Source: Terribacillus halophilus (GTDB lineage Bacteria; Bacillota; Bacilli; Bacillales; Amphibacillaceae). Taken from it: a stretch of 64,000 nt of DNA. Location: NCBI RefSeq assembly GCF_900162685.1, contig NZ_LT727827.1, positions 686,200 through 750,199 of the forward strand, read 5' to 3'. Below, piece by piece: positions 1-8,880 of the stretch; within the stretch, counting starts at the first letter, position 1; each line of letters starts with the position of its first letter. The notes under the pieces are model-generated. The model had not been told where the DNA came from and made no database searches. It saw only the letters and a program-made list of their open reading frames with translations. Position numbers and translations under genes: made by a program.

Positions 1-922
1 TTTCTTGGAAAACATCATTAACAGATAAACCAAGAAAGTTAAGCATTAAAAAATGGTAATAGGGATGAAATGATTTCCGGTGTTTTCTTGTTATTGATGT
101 TAACCATAATTCTGTTGATTTCACTCCAACATTGATGTTTTGAAGAAATTCATCTAAATATTTTTCCAGAAAAGCACTGAGTAATCTCCTTTGATAAACA
201 CGACCATTTAACGTAGCATACCCTGCTTCAATCAAATGTTTACGGTAGAAGTTCGTTAAATAGGAAAACGATTTACACCTAAATTCCCACCTTAACAACG
301 ACTCTGCTTGTGAAATAAAATGTTTATATTGCTTCAATACATTGTTATCCACCAAACTTACTTTCGTAAGATCGCAGTTGTTTGAAGTAGGTAATATAAA
401 ACTATGCTTATTTGAATTAATGATAGCAACATCGCTATCTTCCAACCAAATACCATGTTTCAAACATACCAATTTCCCTGGAAGCTGATGCACACGATGC
501 CAATATAGCTCGCCAAATTTATGAAGATCTTCTCTAAAACAGGCTGAGCAATATTTGAAATGTTTGTTCTGTGGTATTGAACTCGCCATAATGCCTGCTT
601 GCATATAAATCCCTTTTCCATCATCACTTAACATAGAATCGTAAATGGATTGAGCCTTTTCTTTTGGTAGGAACACTGTATAGAATGGATACATTGTATG
701 TTTCTTTATAAGTACCTGTTCATTCAATGTCGTATTTTTAGGTAAGTGCTTTACAAGAGCGCCAATTCCTGATGGCAACATTACCGAAGCACTTATGGTT
801 CTCTTTCCAAATAAATCTTCCAATGTATGTTTCCAGAAGACATTTCCAGATCGAATGTGATACCGAGCCACAATACTATATAAAAGTTCATCAGGATACG
901 GGGTGGGGAATTGTATGATCAT
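1..922 (-). CDS. tnsD: TnsD/TniQ-family target-selection protein (partial)
   Basis: The reading frame is open from an ATG at 922 to the window edge (about 307 codons), so the C-terminal part is missing. The N-terminus reads FPTPYPDELLYSIVARYH, the hallmark start of TnsD/TniQ proteins. Around residues 145-180 there is a Cys-rich motif (YCSACF followed by W-R-HQLPG and VC-KH), the family zinc finger. In Tn7, TnsD binds the 3' end of glmS and directs insertion beside it. The ATG overlaps the tnsC stop (ATGA), so translation is probably coupled. glmS does lie in this window, about 32 kb away, with an island between. The family call is firm. Whether it reads glmS depends on the missing C-terminus. 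Confidence 0.9.
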   Translation of the reverse strand, partial: MIIQFPTPYPDELLYSIVARYHIRSGNVFWKHTLEDLFGKRTISASVMLPSGIGALVKHLPKNTTLNEQVLIKKHTMYPFYTVFLPKEKAQSIYDSMLSDDGKGIYMQAGIMASSIPQNKHFKYCSACFREDLHKFGELYWHRVHQLPGKLVCLKHGIWLEDSDVAIINSNKHSFILPTSNNCDLTKVSLVDNNVLKQYKHFISQAESLLRWEFRCKSFSYLTNFYRKHLIEAGYATLNGRVYQRRLLSAFLEKYLDEFLQNINVGVKSTELWLTSITRKHRKSFHPYYHFLMLNFLGLSVNDVFQE

Positions 923-2529
923 AAAACATCACGCTCAGGGTAATCTTGATTAATTATTCCTGCGTCTAGTAATGCTTGATAAGCAGTTACTTGCTGCTCT
1001 TTCCCATTTTTTATAATGACCCTTAGGTCGTTACTTATTACTCTATCCGTACCTATTTCATTATTGTTTAATAGAAGAAAAGTATCTTTTACTACTTGTG
1101 ATACATCCCCAATTTGATTGTTCTCTGAAACAACTTTTTCAACTGCCTTAATTGCAACATCCTTATTAAAACCTAGCATCCCTAATCGGATAACTGCATC
1201 ATCAATCAATCTCTCCTGCTCACCTTTCCGCTTCACTCCTTCTTTGAGCGACTCCATTACCTGTTTTTGATCAAGATTAATTCGTTCTTGTTCAATAAGG
1301 TCTTCCATATCCGGCAGCATCAAATCGTCATATTTTGCTAGTTTGCTATAGTCTTTGCTTTTCAAAGTATTTAACATCGGTTGAACCATTTTTAATTCTT
1401 CTTGAGCAACTTGTTTAATTAATGCAGTTGTAATTTTCTCTCCACCACTGGTAATGGCTCGTAGCTGCACCATCATAGTGAGCTTAATTGCGATATCAGC
1501 AATTCCTTGAGATTCATTATACAGAATTGAAGAAATTTCTTCTGTAAAAGGTACTTCCACTTTTGTCCACTGATATTTCCACATCCCCTGAACAAAAAGA
1601 TCCCAAATTGCATCTTTTTCAAATCTCTCCCACATGATGTTCCCCATATTAGTGCTTCTTCTTGCTTGTCTGAACTGTGACTGTAAGACATCCTTTGCCT
1701 TTGGAGTTCCAACCATGACGAGAGGGATATTTATCGTATTGATTAACGCTGTAAAAAAGTTTAATATCTGTGCTGAGCTAGAGGATTTAATACCTTTTAA
1801 ATGTTGTAACTCATCCAAGAATAGCATGCCAAGATTTATACTTTTAGCAATCTGAGCCATAATGGGCATTAGCTGACTTGTTGACAAATGGCTGTTTACG
1901 TATCTATTAAAATAGTTGGAGCCTAGTAGTAGATCTACTTGATACATAAAATCGTAAATAATGGTTTTTACAGAACCATCAAAAGGGGTTTCAATTTTTA
2001 AATAGGTTACTTGGTAATGATTCAATGCCTGCCCTTTATACGACACATGAGAAATGACCTGTGGTATGGTTTGCAAAATCCGCTGTAATGTACGTGTTTT
2101 TCCAACACCAGACACCCCTAAAATACTCAGTGTTTGTCCTGTCTGGATAATAGAATGATCAAAGGATTTATTCTTTATATTATTCCAGTTATCCACAAAA
2201 GTTTGTGCATAGTTAGCATTTATCGGATTACGATAGGTATATCCTGTCCTAATCAACCTAGATAAAGCTGACTCAATTCTAAGATGGATCGGTATAGCTT
2301 GAAAATAATGTAGCAACCTAGAAATAAGATGTACCCTCTGATGATCATTCAAATATCTTTCTTCTTTGTTATATGGAGGATATATACTTAGACGGTCAAT
2401 GACTTCCTCCTGAGTATAGATTGGAGGCAAAGCCTCTATAAGAGGATTTCCTTGGTATTCCAATATGTCTTGTTCCTTATAATCTGCAACTTGGGCCTGG
2501 GTTCCATTATGTAATTCAATTATCCTCGT
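919..2529 (-). CDS. tnsC: TnsC AAA+ regulator of Tn7-like transposition
   Basis: This is the ATPase that links target recognition (TnsD) to the transposase. From the chosen start the protein has 536 residues, close to Tn7 TnsC (555). Walker A (GVSGVGKT) lies near residues 138-145 and Walker B (LFLDELQ, catalytic D-E) near 236-242. The N-terminal region has the YTQEEVIDRL-type segment seen in TnsC. I chose the ATG at 2529 because a purine-rich ribosome site (AAGGAAG) lies at good spacing; an upstream GTG at 2556 is inside tnsB and lacks one. The gene overlaps tnsB upstream and tnsD downstream, as in a tight tns operon. Confidence 0.92.
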   Translation of the reverse strand, partial: TRIIELHNGTQAQVADYKEQDILEYQGNPLIEALPPIYTQEEVIDRLSIYPPYNKEERYLNDHQRVHLISRLLHYFQAIPIHLRIESALSRLIRTGYTYRNPINANYAQTFVDNWNNIKNKSFDHSIIQTGQTLSILGVSGVGKTRTLQRILQTIPQVISHVSYKGQALNHYQVTYLKIETPFDGSVKTIIYDFMYQVDLLLGSNYFNRYVNSHLSTSQLMPIMAQIAKSINLGMLFLDELQHLKGIKSSSSAQILNFFTALINTINIPLVMVGTPKAKDVLQSQFRQARRSTNMGNIMWERFEKDAIWDLFVQGMWKYQWTKVEVPFTEEISSILYNESQGIADIAIKLTMMVQLRAITSGGEKITTALIKQVAQEELKMVQPMLNTLKSKDYSKLAKYDDLMLPDMEDLIEQERINLDQKQVMESLKEGVKRKGEQERLIDDAVIRLGMLGFNKDVAIKAVEKVVSENNQIGDVSQVVKDTFLLLNNNEIGTDRVISNDLRVIIKNGKEQQVTAYQALLDAGIINQDYPERDVL

Positions 2530-4627
2530 CATAAAGCACTTCCTTCTGTTTTTCACGGAAAATATCCATCACTTTCATCGTTCCAGCATTATCATTTACT
2601 TTGTTCAATTGCTTTCCATTATTATTTTGCTTTTCCCTTTTCAATATTTCTCTCTCGTTTTCTCGATTTTCTCTAATATTTCTTATATCTTTAGGTACCT
2701 CATTATTTGAAATTTGTTTGCTAGTCTCTTTTTTTGCTTTTCTAACAATCTCCTCTATCTCCTGAGCTAGCTGAACTTCTCCATTCAAACTGCTTTCCTC
2801 ATAATCGGCCTCTTGTTGTTTTCTTTCTGTTTTCAAACTCTCAACTTCCTCCATCTTTGCACCACGATACATTGCATATTGTTCTATTAGTGTACAGACC
2901 TCATAGTTATGTCTATCTATTCGAATGTAAATATTCGAGACATCTTGAGGATCAAAATGCACGCCCATATCCCAACTACCTTGTATACGAGCCTTAGAAA
3001 ACCACCGTTCTTGCAATGCCATCGAACAAGTATAGAATAGACTTCCAAATTTAATTCCTTTCGGAGTAATTTTTGCACTACCTTTAGGTAAAACACTGCT
3101 TCTAATCGCATTTAAAGGTAGCGTCCTTAATAAGCCTGTTCCTTGATGTAACCCCCACTTAAATATTTCAATTGGTATCGGTGGTATTTTTTCTTCTATC
3201 ATACTTTGTGTTAAGGGGTAGCCTGCTATATAATTATGATTGTTATAATAAAGCACCGTTCGAACTAATATTTGAACGTATTCGTTTAGGTTTAACACTG
3301 CCTTTTTTCTATAATCTTTCCCCCCACGCTTCATAAAATCTTTTTGAACCGCTCCAGGAAGGAAGGGAGAAATGTGTCCTTGAAGAATATCAAAATATTT
3401 TTCACATACAGCTTTAAGTTCGGGTCTGTATGGCCCTAAATTTTGGATTTTAATATTTAAGTCCTCTGTGATTTGTGTTAACTCATTGGAAATTAATTCA
3501 CTACCCCGATCCGCCACAATAGTATGTGGAAGATAATGAATGGGCCAATCATTTTCATCAATATCCATATCGAGTGTCCGCTTACAAAATTCCTTTTTAT
3601 CTTCAAAAGCATTTGCCAGAGCCAATCTCAATGATTCCTTCGACATATTTTGAATTCCTGCATATACAGAGACAATACACCTGGAAAATATGTCTACAGT
3701 TAAATATATTACTGGGCGGCCAATCACTTTATTTCTATCAATGCTAGAAACTAAATATATATCACCTATAGTTGCATCAATGGCATATGTACCTATCCCC
3801 ATAGAGTCTTCTGTAGCCGAACCAGTTATGGCACGATAGTTTTGCAAAAATTCTCTTCTTCCCTCTCTCTTATGAATGGCATCTTCCGGTTTAAACCACT
3901 TCCTATACCAATAATAAAATTGGTCATATGAAATAATTGGTCTACCTATATCCAATACTTTATAGCCAGTTTTTTCATCCTTCTTAGAGAAATACTCTTT
4001 CACCATCTGCTGATAAGCGTGTTTTAATGAAGGCTTTGAACGTATAAAGTAGTATTTTTCCAGGCTAATTCTAATGATTTTCTTCCACTCATCAGTGATT
4101 GCTGCTCTCTGAATAGTCGAGGAATAGACAAATGGTCTTCCTGCTTTTTTAGTGTATTGACGTTCCTTCTCCTTTTGTTTCCCGCAATTATTAAAATCAG
4201 GTAAGAGTGCATTCTTTACCATTCCTCTAGCCCAATATCGTTTTAAATATTGTCGAACCGTCTTTGTACTTAGAGAAGAACTTTTACTAGCCGCATTAAT
4301 TAACTCTGATCTCTGTTTCGGGATAAAAATATCAGGAATTAGATAGATTTGGTTTATTACTGTCCATGCTTTTGCACGTTTTTCAATTTCTATCTCAGAT
4401 AATTCATCATCATTCACACTGATAGCCCATGGATCAGTTGCAACCTTTGTAATCTCCCCTGTGTTTAAGGATGTTTCTATGTTGTGTATTTCCTTACTGT
4501 AAGGAAATGACGGTTCGTTAACATTAACAAGGAAACAAAGTTGATACTCCTTATCTATCCAGACTACCCTTTGAATGAATTTTGGATTTCCAGTGCTTTG
4601 TAACAAATCGTTAACTACCAACTGCAT
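2516..4627 (-). CDS. tnsB: TnsB DDE transposase of Tn7-like element
   Basis: TnsB binds the transposon ends and cuts and joins the 3' ends. From the chosen start the protein has 703 residues (Tn7 TnsB: 702). The DDE triad is visible: D in YAIDATIGDIYL (about 284), D in VADRGSEL (about 373) and E in the CEKYFD segment (about 409). The spacings (89 and 36) nearly match those of Tn7 TnsB. An N-terminal helix-turn-helix region precedes the core, and the C-terminal 120 residues are rich in Lys, Glu and Asn. I took the ATG at 4627 because GGAG lies nine bases upstream; the ATG at 4654 has no such site. The core looks catalytically competent. Confidence 0.93.
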   Translation of the reverse strand: MQLVVNDLLQSTGNPKFIQRVVWIDKEYQLCFLVNVNEPSFPYSKEIHNIETSLNTGEITKVATDPWAISVNDDELSEIEIEKRAKAWTVINQIYLIPDIFIPKQRSELINAASKSSSLSTKTVRQYLKRYWARGMVKNALLPDFNNCGKQKEKERQYTKKAGRPFVYSSTIQRAAITDEWKKIIRISLEKYYFIRSKPSLKHAYQQMVKEYFSKKDEKTGYKVLDIGRPIISYDQFYYWYRKWFKPEDAIHKREGRREFLQNYRAITGSATEDSMGIGTYAIDATIGDIYLVSSIDRNKVIGRPVIYLTVDIFSRCIVSVYAGIQNMSKESLRLALANAFEDKKEFCKRTLDMDIDENDWPIHYLPHTIVADRGSELISNELTQITEDLNIKIQNLGPYRPELKAVCEKYFDILQGHISPFLPGAVQKDFMKRGGKDYRKKAVLNLNEYVQILVRTVLYYNNHNYIAGYPLTQSMIEEKIPPIPIEIFKWGLHQGTGLLRTLPLNAIRSSVLPKGSAKITPKGIKFGSLFYTCSMALQERWFSKARIQGSWDMGVHFDPQDVSNIYIRIDRHNYEVCTLIEQYAMYRGAKMEEVESLKTERKQQEADYEESSLNGEVQLAQEIEEIVRKAKKETSKQISNNEVPKDIRNIRENRENEREILKREKQNNNGKQLNKVNDNAGTMKVMDIFREKQKEVLYDEDN

Positions 4628-5456
4628 AACTTTTATCTCCATCATTTTTACCATTTAATTGAACATGATAATCATCTATTTTATTAGTCAAATTGATTTT
4701 CTTTCTTAAATCCATCCTTACTTCTTTATGGGCAACCAAATGTTTAAATAAAATTAGACCTAACCCTTCATCCAGAATATATTCTTTTTCCAATCGAGAA
4801 AAAATGCTTTGAAAAGAATCCGCCTTACTCGACAAATACTGAAGCATATCACTTTTTAAGTGGGGCAAATTCAAAGTAAGCGATGGATAATCTTGAATAT
4901 CATAAGAGTTCAATATCCACCCAATATTCCGTGCCAGCTGTTTATCAATCTCTTTTTCTGTTACAACTCCAAAATCGATCTCCTTCTTTTTAAAATACCT
5001 TCTTTGCAGTTCCAATCTCTGTAAGACTGCATTTTTCTCTAGCTCCTGTGATTGCTTAATTATCCTTGCTTCATCATAATACTCACCATTTTCCGTCTTC
5101 CTTGTAACCAAGAAAGAAACCGTGAAGATATGTGGTACCTGCGTCTTATTATCAAATAGTTTCTTTGTAAGCTCCTCGTCTACATGAATATTCATGTCGT
5201 GAAAATCTAATAAAGGGTATTGCTCCCTGATATCAATAACATTTTCGTCAAACTCCAATAAATAGAAATAATATAACTGCAAATCGCTTAATAAGTGATG
5301 CACCCGTTGTGTCGTATGCCCAAGTGTACGAGTAGATCTTCCTTTAGATGCAATGTCTTGAACTTGCAGCCATGGCTTATAGTCTTTTTTTATCCCTTGT
5401 CCTCGTTTCTCTTTCAGTAATCTACTGATAGTTGTTTCATTCCATTCTCTAATCAA
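4611..5456 (-). CDS. tnsA: TnsA-like protein with substituted nuclease residues
   Basis: The protein (281 residues) aligns with Tn7 TnsA through most of its N-terminal half: RGQGIKKDYKPWLQVQ, GRSTRT, RVHHLLSDL, VIDIREQYPLL and later LELQRRYFKKKEI. Tn7 TnsA cuts the 5' ends with residues E63, D114, Q130 and K132. At the matching places this protein has Q60 (in LLSDLQ), S114 (in FTVSFLV) and I132, with only the lysine kept (K134). The metal ligands are therefore lost, while the fold and the TnsC-binding C-terminus appear retained. The start is TTG with AGGTGAGG upstream. It overlaps tnsB. Family identity is firm; loss of nuclease activity is inferred from the substitutions. Confidence 0.9.
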   Translation of the reverse strand: MIREWNETTISRLLKEKRGQGIKKDYKPWLQVQDIASKGRSTRTLGHTTQRVHHLLSDLQLYYFYLLEFDENVIDIREQYPLLDFHDMNIHVDEELTKKLFDNKTQVPHIFTVSFLVTRKTENGEYYDEARIIKQSQELEKNAVLQRLELQRRYFKKKEIDFGVVTEKEIDKQLARNIGWILNSYDIQDYPSLTLNLPHLKSDMLQYLSSKADSFQSIFSRLEKEYILDEGLGLILFKHLVAHKEVRMDLRKKINLTNKIDDYHVQLNGKNDGDKSYAVGS

Positions 5457-5493
5457 TTGTTATCCTCACCTTTCAAACAAGGGGAAATAAAAA

Positions 5494-5567
5494 ACCACAA
5501 TTCCTTTAGTCAGTGCCTGTAGTCAAAAAACCTTGTTTTTTTTACAGTATGACTAAGAAATTGTGGT
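5494..5567. repeat. Inverted repeat between resolvase and tnsA
   Basis: Arms at 5494-5512 and 5550-5567 pair almost perfectly (ACCACAATT...AATTGTGGT) around a 37-base loop. The right arm overlaps the last codons of the resolvase gene. It could be an attenuator or terminator between the resolvase and tnsA, or a protein-binding site. I see no decisive sign for one of these. Confidence 0.5.
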
Positions 5568-6164
5568 AATTTCTTTATTATTCAATTTGAGATTGTCCAT
5601 ATTCTGGCTCCCTACTAGCTTTTTTACTTTACGATAAAAAGATGTTCTGCTAATATTCAACTTTTTGTATGTGGCAACTGCTGTTTGTTTACCTTCTTTC
5701 CAGCGTTTATACTCCTGCAAGAAATTATCATCTATTTGAATTGCTGGTCTTCCAAATGCCACACCTTTTTCTTTGGCAATTGTAATACCTTCTAGCTGGC
5801 GTTGCCTTATACTATCTCGTTCGAGTTCATATAAAGCTCCAAATATAGTACAAATGAATTTCCCTTGGGGTGTAGAAGTATCAATATTTTCCTTTAGACT
5901 AACAACCTCGATTCCTCTTTCAGTTAAATCATTTACTATCTCGAGAAAATCTTTTGTGTTACGAGCTAATCGTGAAATAGATTCAATAATTAAAATATCA
6001 CCTTCACGGATAAAACTTAGCATTTCTTGTAACTGTGGACGATTCCTATCACTACCACTTAACTTATCAAGAAAAATTTTTTCTACATTTTGTTCCTCTA
6101 AAGCTTTTATCTGCCTTGATTCATTTTGTGTTTTATGGGAAATTCTGCAATATCCTATTTTTAT
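5553..6164 (-). CDS. Serine recombinase (resolvase/invertase family), non-canonical start
   Basis: Extended to codon 6164 the protein has 203 residues and the typical start KIGYCRIS, whose Ser (residue 9) is the catalytic nucleophile. It also has the conserved DILIIESISRLARN segment and, from about residue 140, a C-terminal helix-turn-helix (TAVATYKKLNISRTSFYRK). This is the small resolvase/invertase type. The codon where ATG is expected is ATA, preceded by a strong AGGAGGGG at good spacing. The first in-frame ATG (6023) would remove the catalytic Ser. It either starts at ATA/ATT or is impaired. It lies upstream of tnsA on the same strand, a good place for a cointegrate resolvase. Confidence 0.8.
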   Translation of the reverse strand: MKIGYCRISHKTQNESRQIKALEEQNVEKIFLDKLSGSDRNRPQLQEMLSFIREGDILIIESISRLARNTKDFLEIVNDLTERGIEVVSLKENIDTSTPQGKFICTIFGALYELERDSIRQRQLEGITIAKEKGVAFGRPAIQIDDNFLQEYKRWKEGKQTAVATYKKLNISRTSFYRKVKKLVGSQNMDNLKLNNKEITTIS

Positions 6165-6210
6165 TGTAATCCCCTCCTATAGAATGTACGTTTTATATTT
6201 CTATTATAAA

Positions 6211-6334
6211 GGGTCCCAAAAGGTCTGTGAAGGTCTTGAAACATTCCAAAAGTAGGAACGCAAAGTTTTGGAACACTATTTTTCACATTCCCAAAAAGTA
6301 TACTTTTGTGCTACTGATTTTTGGCTTCTTTACA
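6211..6334 (-). repeat. Short repeated motifs upstream of the resolvase (possible transposon end or res site)
   Basis: Read on the minus strand, the motif CTTTTGGRAYG occurs near 6300 (CTTTTTGGGAATG), 6253 (CTTTTGGAATG) and 6222 (CCTTTTGGGACC), plus one inverted copy at 6264. An ACA (TGT on the minus strand) follows at 6332-6334. The position, outside the resolvase-tnsABCD operon, fits either TnsB sites of a right end or the res site of the resolvase. Both readings are inference. Confidence 0.35.
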
Positions 6335-6441
6335 TCAACGATGAACTGTTGTTTATTTATATTTTATGAACAAGCAGTCTTCGATGCATTTATGCTATCA
6401 TCTAATCAAATATTTAAATTTGTATAGGAGGGTGAGATGAA

Positions 6442-7338
6442 ATGGACTTAAATATATTAATATCCACGATCGTAACAGCTACTTCAGCACTTGTAGCCAT
6501 AATTGGTGGATTCTTAGTGAGTAGAGTTATTACTTTGGCTGGTGAAAAAAATGCAATAGTTCGCAGACTACATGAGCTAGACAACGATATGACTGCAAAA
6601 GAAAGGATATTAAGCGAGATAGAGATTGAATTACTAGAAGAGGATGTAGATGACTTTATATATGAACATTGCGAGGAATTAATTATAGAAAGAAAGCCTA
6701 TTGAAGAGATTTTTGAAGGAGATAGTTCAATTAGTCTTTCTTTAGAGAAAGTAAGACCGTACATAGATGAGTTATTATCCATAGGCGATTATATAATAAA
6801 ATTAATAGATGAATCTAAGACTTTTCCAGAAGAATTTGATGACTTCTTAAAAGAGAATAATATAAAGATTGATAGAAGAAGAGATTGGCATAAGTTAGTT
6901 TATCAAACAATTTGGGCTGAGATACCTAAGACATCTGACAATCCATTTGGGATAAACTTCCCTCCCCCCAGTATAAATGCAGAACTTCTTTTTAGAAGCA
7001 ACCCGGTTAACCAGCAAATATACAGAGACAAAATCAAGCAGTTAAATAATTTAGAGAATGAATTGACCATTCTGAAGTTACGAAGAGAAGAGCAAACGAA
7101 AATTTTAAATGATTACGGAAAACCAACTGGATTATGGGGAGGTCTTTGGGTTCTTATATATGCTTGCATAGTTGGCATAGCTTATCCAAGCACTCTCCTA
7201 CCATATCCTCAAAACACGTACAATGATGGTATAACTAAGTGGTTCTTAATATCTTTATTTATTAGTCAGTTACTTGCTTTATTCTTATATTTGGGAATAT
7301 CTATGTCTAAATTAACTAAACAAGAAACATACAAATAA
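6442..7338 (+). CDS. Membrane protein of unknown function
   Basis: I do not recognise this 298-residue protein. It has one N-terminal membrane segment (residues about 5-30), then a long charged, mostly helical region (35-200) rich in Glu and Lys with likely coiled coils, and two membrane segments near the C-terminus (about 230-250 and 265-288). A good ribosome site (AGGAGG) precedes the ATG. It stands alone among island genes, transcribed against the tns operon, and is followed by a hairpin shared with the convergent gene. Its place in mobile cargo makes a defence or maintenance role possible, but the sequence does not show one. Confidence 0.7.
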   Translation: MDLNILISTIVTATSALVAIIGGFLVSRVITLAGEKNAIVRRLHELDNDMTAKERILSEIEIELLEEDVDDFIYEHCEELIIERKPIEEIFEGDSSISLSLEKVRPYIDELLSIGDYIIKLIDESKTFPEEFDDFLKENNIKIDRRRDWHKLVYQTIWAEIPKTSDNPFGINFPPPSINAELLFRSNPVNQQIYRDKIKQLNNLENELTILKLRREEQTKILNDYGKPTGLWGGLWVLIYACIVGIAYPSTLLPYPQNTYNDGITKWFLISLFISQLLALFLYLGISMSKLTKQETYK

Positions 7339-7471
7339 CTCTAAGTTATGTTGAAAGATAGAAATTTTCACAAACACAAGAATGCGGGCTCACTTAATTT
7401 CACTGCTAAATAATCAAACCAAAACTATATACATAACTTTTTGAAGCCCTATTGGATATCATTTCAATGAT

Positions 7472-7505
7472 ATTGCTCGTTTCACTCTTTTGTGGAACGA
7501 GCAAT
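7472..7505. terminator. Bidirectional terminator
   Basis: The arms ATTGCTCGTT and AACGAGCAAT form a perfect 10-bp stem between two convergent genes. The flanking T-runs are weak. Confidence 0.5.
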
Positions 7506-7574
7506 TGCGTAGTTAAGCTAGTCTCCTTCGCAAAGAATAATCAGCAAGAACTCCTATATACTCTATCAAAAGGC

Positions 7575-8642
7575 TTAACTTACTTTCTCACCACTAATTC
7601 TTTTCATGTTCGTTGAAAGTACATTTCTTATAGATATCCTAACTTCATCTATCTCTTTCAAAGACTTCCCAGGGATAATACCTTTACTTACCGAGGTTTC
7701 CAACGCACTTTCCAACCCTCTTAGTGCTTTCAAAGAATCATTAAAGAAACGAAATTTCTTTTTAATATGTAATTGATGTGCTTCGGCAACGTTAGCCATA
7801 CATGAAGTAGCGTGCTTTCTCATTTTGCTTACAAGGTCCTTTTCCTTCCAAAACTCTTTTCTTCTTGTAACTTCATATATTCTTTCTACCAACAGCAAAG
7901 CATTCTTATATGCTCCAAAGTTTTTCACATTAGGAGTATATGGGTTTGGCAGATTTAATCCTTTACCCTCTTTTTCTTTAATATTGGATAAGGTCTTCGT
8001 TAGAATACGTACCACTTGATTAACCATGTTATCTAATTCCTCGAATTGGGTCTGGGTGATATACTTTTGGCCCAATGAGACCTGGATCCATGCAGAAGTT
8101 TCTTTTGCAGATCCTATTGCTATACTGTATTGGTTAAACTTTTCTCGTATATAGATTTGCTCCCCTATTTGTATTCTTCTTTTAATCGACTCTGCACTCC
8201 TCATAATTTGATTAACAATATGGTCAACCTCAAATGAAGGAAATTTCCTGCATAATTCTATGATTCGCTCTTCTAATTCCTTTGCCTTCTTGTAGCCAAT
8301 AAATTGTTTTACATCTCTTACTTCAAGGGAATGCTGAGGGTTTTGTAGAGGGTTGGTTCTTTTTGTGGATTTTAATGGAGTACTTGCACGTTCATCAATT
8401 GAAGGAGGGATGTGGAATACGTCCTGGAGATTATCGTAAATTTGAACAGCTCTATATTTATGTAGGTAGTAGTTAATCACAATCTCTTCGGTCTCTGTTA
8501 AATCTTTTAAATCTTTAAGAACCCAAATTAATCCTTTCTCAGCTAGGTTTCTCAATTTTTCACCAATGTCAATGATACTGTAGTTAGATAATTCTCTTTC
8601 ATTTCGATACCAGTTTTGTATTTGTACTACTGTTTTATTCAA
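7575..8642 (-). CDS. Tandem four-helix-bundle (S23 / Avd-like) protein
   Basis: The protein (355 residues) has two domains of the four-helix-bundle family known from 23S rRNA intervening sequences and from Avd accessory proteins of diversity-generating retroelements. The first (about 115-220) has KAKELEERIIEL, FPSFE, QIMRSAESI and AIGSAKETSAW. The second (about 240-345) has YKNALLLVERIYEVT, MRKHATSCMANVAEAH and LKALRGLESALE. An N-terminal stretch of about 110 residues is not recognised. Single-domain members are usually near 120 residues, so a double one is unusual. No reverse transcriptase or variable repeat is visible here, so a retroelement role is not supported. The start ATG lacks a strong ribosome site. 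Confidence 0.65.
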   Translation of the reverse strand: MNKTVVQIQNWYRNERELSNYSIIDIGEKLRNLAEKGLIWVLKDLKDLTETEEIVINYYLHKYRAVQIYDNLQDVFHIPPSIDERASTPLKSTKRTNPLQNPQHSLEVRDVKQFIGYKKAKELEERIIELCRKFPSFEVDHIVNQIMRSAESIKRRIQIGEQIYIREKFNQYSIAIGSAKETSAWIQVSLGQKYITQTQFEELDNMVNQVVRILTKTLSNIKEKEGKGLNLPNPYTPNVKNFGAYKNALLLVERIYEVTRRKEFWKEKDLVSKMRKHATSCMANVAEAHQLHIKKKFRFFNDSLKALRGLESALETSVSKGIIPGKSLKEIDEVRISIRNVLSTNMKRISGEKVS

Positions 8643-8880
8643 TTTCTTTCGACTCCTTTTTTCTAATAAGTATTGATTTTTTCCTTCTTTATAAGTCTAT
8701 TCTACTACCTCGCTTCTCGAATAAATAGTTTAATAGGTTTGACCATGTTCTAGTATCACTTATGAAACTTATGAAAATATCACACTTGCTCGAACCAAAT
8801 AATATGATTTCTTCTTATATTTATGATTAAGGTACATAGTATAAATTGTTAAATCTATTAAATAAAAGGAAGTGGTTTAG

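Noticed and set aside
7575..8642. Diversity-generating retroelement around the Avd-like protein
   Set aside because: No reverse transcriptase gene and no template/variable repeat pair were found in the window.
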